A DNA stretch of 64,000 bases, taken from Bacteroidales bacterium UBA3297. Lineage in GTDB: Bacteria; Bacteroidota; Bacteroidia; Bacteroidales; Paludibacteraceae. This document shows positions 61,001 to 64,000 of this stretch, in pieces. Both the position numbers and the translations under genes were made by a program. Location: NCBI GenBank assembly GCA_002362105.1, contig DETD01000031.1, positions 268,346-332,345 of the forward strand, written 5' to 3'. Numbering within the stretch: the stretch's first letter is position 1; each line of letters begins with the position of its first letter. The notes below the pieces were generated by a model. The model was not told where the DNA came from, made no database searches, and saw only the letters and a list, made by a program, of their open reading frames with translations.

Positions 61001-64000
61001 CCTTTTCGCAATAAGCCACATGGTTTGCAGTCGGCATTGGAGAAGAAGAGACAGTCACAACGACTTTGGTAGTCTCACTTTCGCAACCGTTCGCATTTAT
61101 CTGGCTTACATAGTATATATACTCAACATCCTCAGACTGATTAGCATCATAAGGAGGTGTTGGAGGAGTAGTCAACTTGTTACCAGAAGCATCATACCAA
61201 ACTAATGTACATCCGGCATCAGGTGTTGCAACAGCAGGATTCTTAGTTACGATATCAACAAACTTACCACCATTGTCAGCACCATCACTCTTCAAGTAAT
61301 TGACAACCAAGTCACCCTTAGGGACATCAACAACCGTTACATTAACTGTAACGCTAACAGGTTCTCCTTTACATTGAGCAGCAGAAGAAGGTATAGTGTA
61401 AGTTTGAACTACAGTATAGAGTGAGCTAGTTGTCATCTCAACATCAGTTACAGGTATTAGCTGTGCTGCGCTCAAAGTTGCACCACTACCATCAGACCAA
61501 ATCATACCATCAGCGTCGACATAGATGAACTTAGCTTCATCGCTTGCAAGTTTAACCATCGTAGCCACGCTAGCCGGATTAGGCTCACCCTTACAATAAG
61601 TGGTTTCAGGAACCAATACAGTAGCAGGGTCAACACCTATTACCGTAACTTTGAAGCTAGCCTTTTCACTCTCTGCTCCGGTAACACTGTTTGTCTGAGA
61701 CACATAGTATGTATATTCGCCAGGAGCAGTCTCTGCAAAGTCAGGAGCAGATGCGCTACCAGTTCCTTTTTCAGCAGACTCTGAAGAATACCAATTCAGC
61801 AAGTAGTCACTATTCAAGCGAGTAACTCGGCTTGTAAGATCAACCAATTCACCCTTACAAATCACAGTATCACGTGTGTTTGGTTTTGGTGCGTCGTTTA
61901 CAGTAACAGTGAAATGTGTAGTATCACTTTCACAACCATCTGCACTAGTCTGGCTTACATAATAAACGTAAGTACCAGGAACACTCTTGTCTTGTTTAGG
62001 TGCGGTTGTTGAGCCATCGCTCAAATCTTTTTTAGTAAACCAAGTTATAGTACAGCCAGTCGAAGCTGTAGCACCAGGTTCAACCGTTTCAGAAGCATTT
62101 TCCTTCAACATCGAGAGGTCGTTAACCGTTGGTGCGTCAGGAACTTCATTTACTTTAACGGTGATAGTTGAATCCTCGCTAAGACAGCCAGTAACCGCAT
62201 CCTTCACCTGCATAGTGTAGGTGTGTTCACCTGCCGTCAGACCTGCCAAGTCAGCAGTAAGAGAAGAAAGGACAGAAGCACCAGCCAAATCGCTGCCAGC
62301 TTCATTCTTCAAGCTATAAACCTCTAGCTGGCCAAGGTCAACAAACTTGTTTGCAATTTCGTTGATTTCGGTGTCGGAAAGCTTGCCCTCACAATAAGGA
62401 TCCACCTCGATAAGAGGAACAGTTGGAACCTTGTTCGCCTTAATCACAATTGTATCGATTACCCAACAAGAGCTAGCCTCTGGCTTCTCGTTATCACGTA
62501 TCTTCAAATAATACTTCTGCGATGTGCCTTCTGGAATGTCACTCCACTTTACCTCGATAGAAGACTTAGTAGCCTGCATATCTTTCTGGATTGCATCCGC
62601 ATCGGCCATAGTTGCAGTTTTGAACCATAGAATGTCGAACGAAGCAGCTGGTTCAGACGCTTTAGCGATATTGTCAACGCTCAAAGTAGTGCTACCTGTT
62701 TCACGGCAAAGGAATACAGTATCCTTAACAGGCTCAACAGTAGAAGCAATCTCCACAATGCCATCAGGCTGGTTACATGGAGGGCAGCCGTATTTTGCAG
62801 TCAACTTGATACGTCCGCAGTCATAGTCGGTCAACTTGCCGAACAACACATTTGCATAACACAACTTCTTCGAGCCATTAGACATAGCTGTATAAGAGTT
62901 GGCCGTTGCGCCCATCGCATAAATACCGAATTTTTCGGAGTCGATGACTGGGGTTGTGAACTCAGGAGAGTTTTCCTTTTGGGCAGGAGCATCAAACTCA
63001 TACACGGTGCAGTTACCCTTGAAGTTCATACCAAGAATGTAACGCACACCACGGGCAGGGCTTCCTGGCAAACGAACGTCGCACTTAACAGTGCACAAAT
63101 TAGGTCCTGAAGCGTCAACTGTAAACGTCTGCGTTTTTCCAGTCCAAAATACATCACCAACCACATAGATGCCATTTGTATTCTTTGCCGCCAAATAGAC
63201 CACAGGAGTCACAGTGATTTCAGTTTCTCCCGAATAACTTTTTGCAGCAATGTCAAACGATTTCAAGTCGGCATCAGAGTAAGCGTCAATCAACAAGCCA
63301 TACGATTGGAAGGATCCTCCTGTTTTAAACAAAGAACCCTTTTCATCTTTATAAAGGTAGGTTTCAAAAGATGTGATATCCTCTAACCATATTGTATAAG
63401 TCGTATCTTTACTTTCCTCGTCCTTATTGTCGTGTACCTCTGTCTTTCCAATCTTGTCACCGGTCACACAGAACTTGATTGGTGCGCTACCGCCATTTGC
63501 AGAATATTGGTCAAGCGTATCCTTGCTGGTTTCAGTAGAGAACACAGCAAAAGTGGCCTTCTGCTTAGCGGTGTAGAAATCAGAGTTCACGGCGAACTCG
63601 TAGCAAATCATATCAGAAGCGGCAGGCGAAAGCGGATCTGCCACGCAGTTCATAGAAGTGATGACGGTATCGATTGGCATCATCATATCCGATACTGTAA
63701 TAGTGGTAGAATCTGGGTCACAAGCGTCACAAGGAATGTTCAGACCGATGTATTCAACTTTCACCTTATATTCACCCGGTTCGGTCACAAATATCGATTC
63801 TTTGTTGAACTTGTCCGCCAAACGGGTTGCATCAGGGTCATCTTTCGTTGAGGTGTTCAACACTTTTCCGTTGTACCACCAAGTCACATAATAACGTTCT
63901 TCCTTTCCTTTAGGTACCACGAAGCCGCAATCTAATTCAATCTCTTCGCCCGGACACTTAATTCTGTCAATCATAAAGACGGTAGGGCAGTTATCCTGAA
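58071..64000 (-). CDS. Giant secreted Ig/PKD-repeat protein with gliding-motility type C-terminal domain (5' end cut off)
   Basis: The frame runs open to the window edge, so the N-terminus and signal peptide are missing; an internal ATG at 63974 is not the start (QDNCPTVF precedes it in frame). At least 1,975 residues are present. It is built of Ig-like and PKD-like beta modules with Cys pairs; a recurrent unit ends in YYVSQTSADGCESDTTHFTV, YYVSQINANGCESETTKVVV or similar, four times around the middle. The last ~85 residues (IPKIISPNGDGVNDRF, AKISIFDRYGKKMAEYKG, GWDGTYNGKPM, DYWYEIEV) are a gliding-motility-associated type B T9SS sorting domain. It is therefore secreted by type IX secretion and anchored at the cell surface; an adhesin role is likely but unproven. 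Confidence 0.92.
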   Translation of the reverse strand, partial: QDNCPTVFMIDRIKCPGEEIELDCGFVVPKGKEERYYVTWWYNGKVLNTSTKDDPDATRLADKFNKESIFVTEPGEYKVKVEYIGLNIPCDACDPDSTTITVSDMMMPIDTVITSMNCVADPLSPAASDMICYEFAVNSDFYTAKQKATFAVFSTETSKDTLDQYSANGGSAPIKFCVTGDKIGKTEVHDNKDEESKDTTYTIWLEDITSFETYLYKDEKGSLFKTGGSFQSYGLLIDAYSDADLKSFDIAAKSYSGETEITVTPVVYLAAKNTNGIYVVGDVFWTGKTQTFTVDASGPNLCTVKCDVRLPGSPARGVRYILGMNFKGNCTVYEFDAPAQKENSPEFTTPVIDSEKFGIYAMGATANSYTAMSNGSKKLCYANVLFGKLTDYDCGRIKLTAKYGCPPCNQPDGIVEIASTVEPVKDTVFLCRETGSTTLSVDNIAKASEPAASFDILWFKTATMADADAIQKDMQATKSSIEVKWSDIPEGTSQKYYLKIRDNEKPEASSCWVIDTIVIKANKVPTVPLIEVDPYCEGKLSDTEINEIANKFVDLGQLEVYSLKNEAGSDLAGASVLSSLTADLAGLTAGEHTYTMQVKDAVTGCLSEDSTITVKVNEVPDAPTVNDLSMLKENASETVEPGATASTGCTITWFTKKDLSDGSTTAPKQDKSVPGTYVYYVSQTSADGCESDTTHFTVTVNDAPKPNTRDTVICKGELVDLTSRVTRLNSDYLLNWYSSESAEKGTGSASAPDFAETAPGEYTYYVSQTNSVTGAESEKASFKVTVIGVDPATVLVPETTYCKGEPNPASVATMVKLASDEAKFIYVDADGMIWSDGSGATLSAAQLIPVTDVEMTTSSLYTVVQTYTIPSSAAQCKGEPVSVTVNVTVVDVPKGDLVVNYLKSDGADNGGKFVDIVTKNPAVATPDAGCTLVWYDASGNKLTTPPTPPYDANQSEDVEYIYYVSQINANGCESETTKVVVTVSSSPMPTANHVAYCEKDPDATTTALTANIQTTGTGNDSESDYELVWYGETNPNELSNAQKEALESTMAPFPSNTITDGSAKQVFSYYVAQKNIHTGAVSRAIAVCDTVYAAPVLVTNNPSPVCEPATVDLSSKEIWKDAVPQNWVMAWLDESQQNPVGEPTEIKQSGTFYAQAYFNVQGKQCMSNLAEINVEVHYIRGLSIEGSNTTCPGTGVDLTAVYDEINPSAQAMFKWSSAGAGDNPAPIKSEIYTTPDLAGPAGNTYTYNLTASAGACVDIPGGNHLITIGDGPVEGSAKITEEGNEGSTTETVTVKGLVFYSCGNPITIDLSGVTKSEGEFDWTLGGGSVNKGDTYTIAEPSNATYHIEYVNNCKTGFDIQIINIPVKVVSTNSPTEVCEGQDFSAELTVSCVENTYKISWFQDGTELVGQSDRLLSFSPATPENNGVYSYKVTNRGCTAEGEIAQGEAVKVKPYIEFSVEKEYIVRNGDPLSVPLSITVPTAGEPSNIDWTEGGVTFASGNPLSLSAVTADHNFKVVLSDPDFCDAEGSVVVRKDARLKLDVQLDDQMCASDFRELVIDTTGTGKFIYHERMQLYIVETIDGVDKKIEGGWSWSNNLLRYTVKPKSDAVYTVYFIYREGEQEEQKEVVKKTLKVLPPIEIVLPEGLKLCGDGENNFEVELESVTPAGTLVTWDDDESIVSGRDGNSITINPEFDVTASSNSFYKSYTLRASYSICSEVTKTVAVRVDRPLTGEIVGPEIICEGSVATIDASSYAAETYLWTSTDDTVFLAKYPDGANMAAIPVRPDYSSTYNVAMTRGECSAEDSWSVIVSETPEIVSVDSMGYHSRSVQVSGGATPYTYFVKDVTPAPTTESTIDNLPFGIHTVVVVDNAGCSTAGNFNVVSPGIVIPKIISPNGDGVNDRFITTIIQEAYPNAKISIFDRYGKKMAEYKGADEGWDGTYNGKPMKSTDYWYEIEVKEKDFQKVFTGHFTLMRQ

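Overview
The window is a chromosomal segment of a Bacteroidota bacterium, most likely of the order Bacteroidales. This rests on: promoters of the Bacteroidota type (TTTG, 19-21 nt, TAnnTTTG) in front of many genes; type IX secretion sorting domains of both kinds (type A on a C10 protease, type B on a giant Ig-repeat protein); a TonB-dependent receptor with a DUF4249 lipoprotein; lineage-typical DUF3098, DUF4271, DUF3109 and YfhO proteins; and gene orders common in this phylum (ftsX-DUF3098-uppP-truB-queA; DUF4271-hemD-rnpA-yidD; surE-x-lpxB). Genus cannot be assigned. No rRNA, tRNA, CRISPR array, insertion sequence or replication origin was recognised.

Layout. 1-3.7 kb: tandem family of four related outer-membrane beta-barrel proteins (first cut by the window edge), two with a duplicated leader, plus a small lipoprotein. 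3.9-9.1 kb: acetyltransferase, TonB receptor/DUF4249 pair, patatin-like phospholipase, small unknown protein. 9.4-11.7 kb: accessory patch with a broken LytTR regulator gene, an Rpn-type PD-(D/E)XK nuclease with a GAA-rich minisatellite, and a lipoprotein. 11.8-19.6 kb: housekeeping (DUF445, yidD, rnpA, hemD, DUF4271, HIT, greA, S41 protease, dCMP deaminase, Ca/Na antiporter). 19.7-24.7 kb: four-gene operon (metallo-hydrolase, lipoprotein, DUF3160, CapA-like). 25.7-30.9 kb: ftsX cluster, queA and DUF1015. 31-35.3 kb: lipid kinase, kdsA, DUF3109, M16 protease, HXXEE protein. 35.3-42.1 kb: compact minus-strand operon hisH-hisF-C45 acyltransferase-PaaK ligase-secreted unknown-C10 protease, preceded by mnmA. 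43.5-47.2 kb: PASTA protein, RluD-type synthase, membrane protein, hemerythrin-like protein and LuxR regulator. 47.2-53.2 kb: acyltransferase 3 and surE-x-lpxB-yfhO. 53.3-55.9 kb: ammonium operon (porin-like protein, P-II, AmtB). 56.3-58 kb: birA and serine acetyltransferase. 58.1 kb to the end: giant adhesin-like protein, cut by the window edge.

The main cellular themes are envelope building (KdsA, LpxB, UppP, FtsX, YidD, beta-barrels, T9SS cargo), tRNA modification (TruB, QueA, MnmA), nitrogen uptake and amino-acid synthesis. The most unusual items are the mixed hisHF/C45/PaaK/C10 operon, a hemerythrin-fold protein apparently without metal ligands next to a LuxR regulator, a metallo-hydrolase with a changed metal motif, a terminator inside the greA leader, and the duplicated OMP leaders with a conserved long-range stem. 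No wholly new system can be proven from sequence alone.
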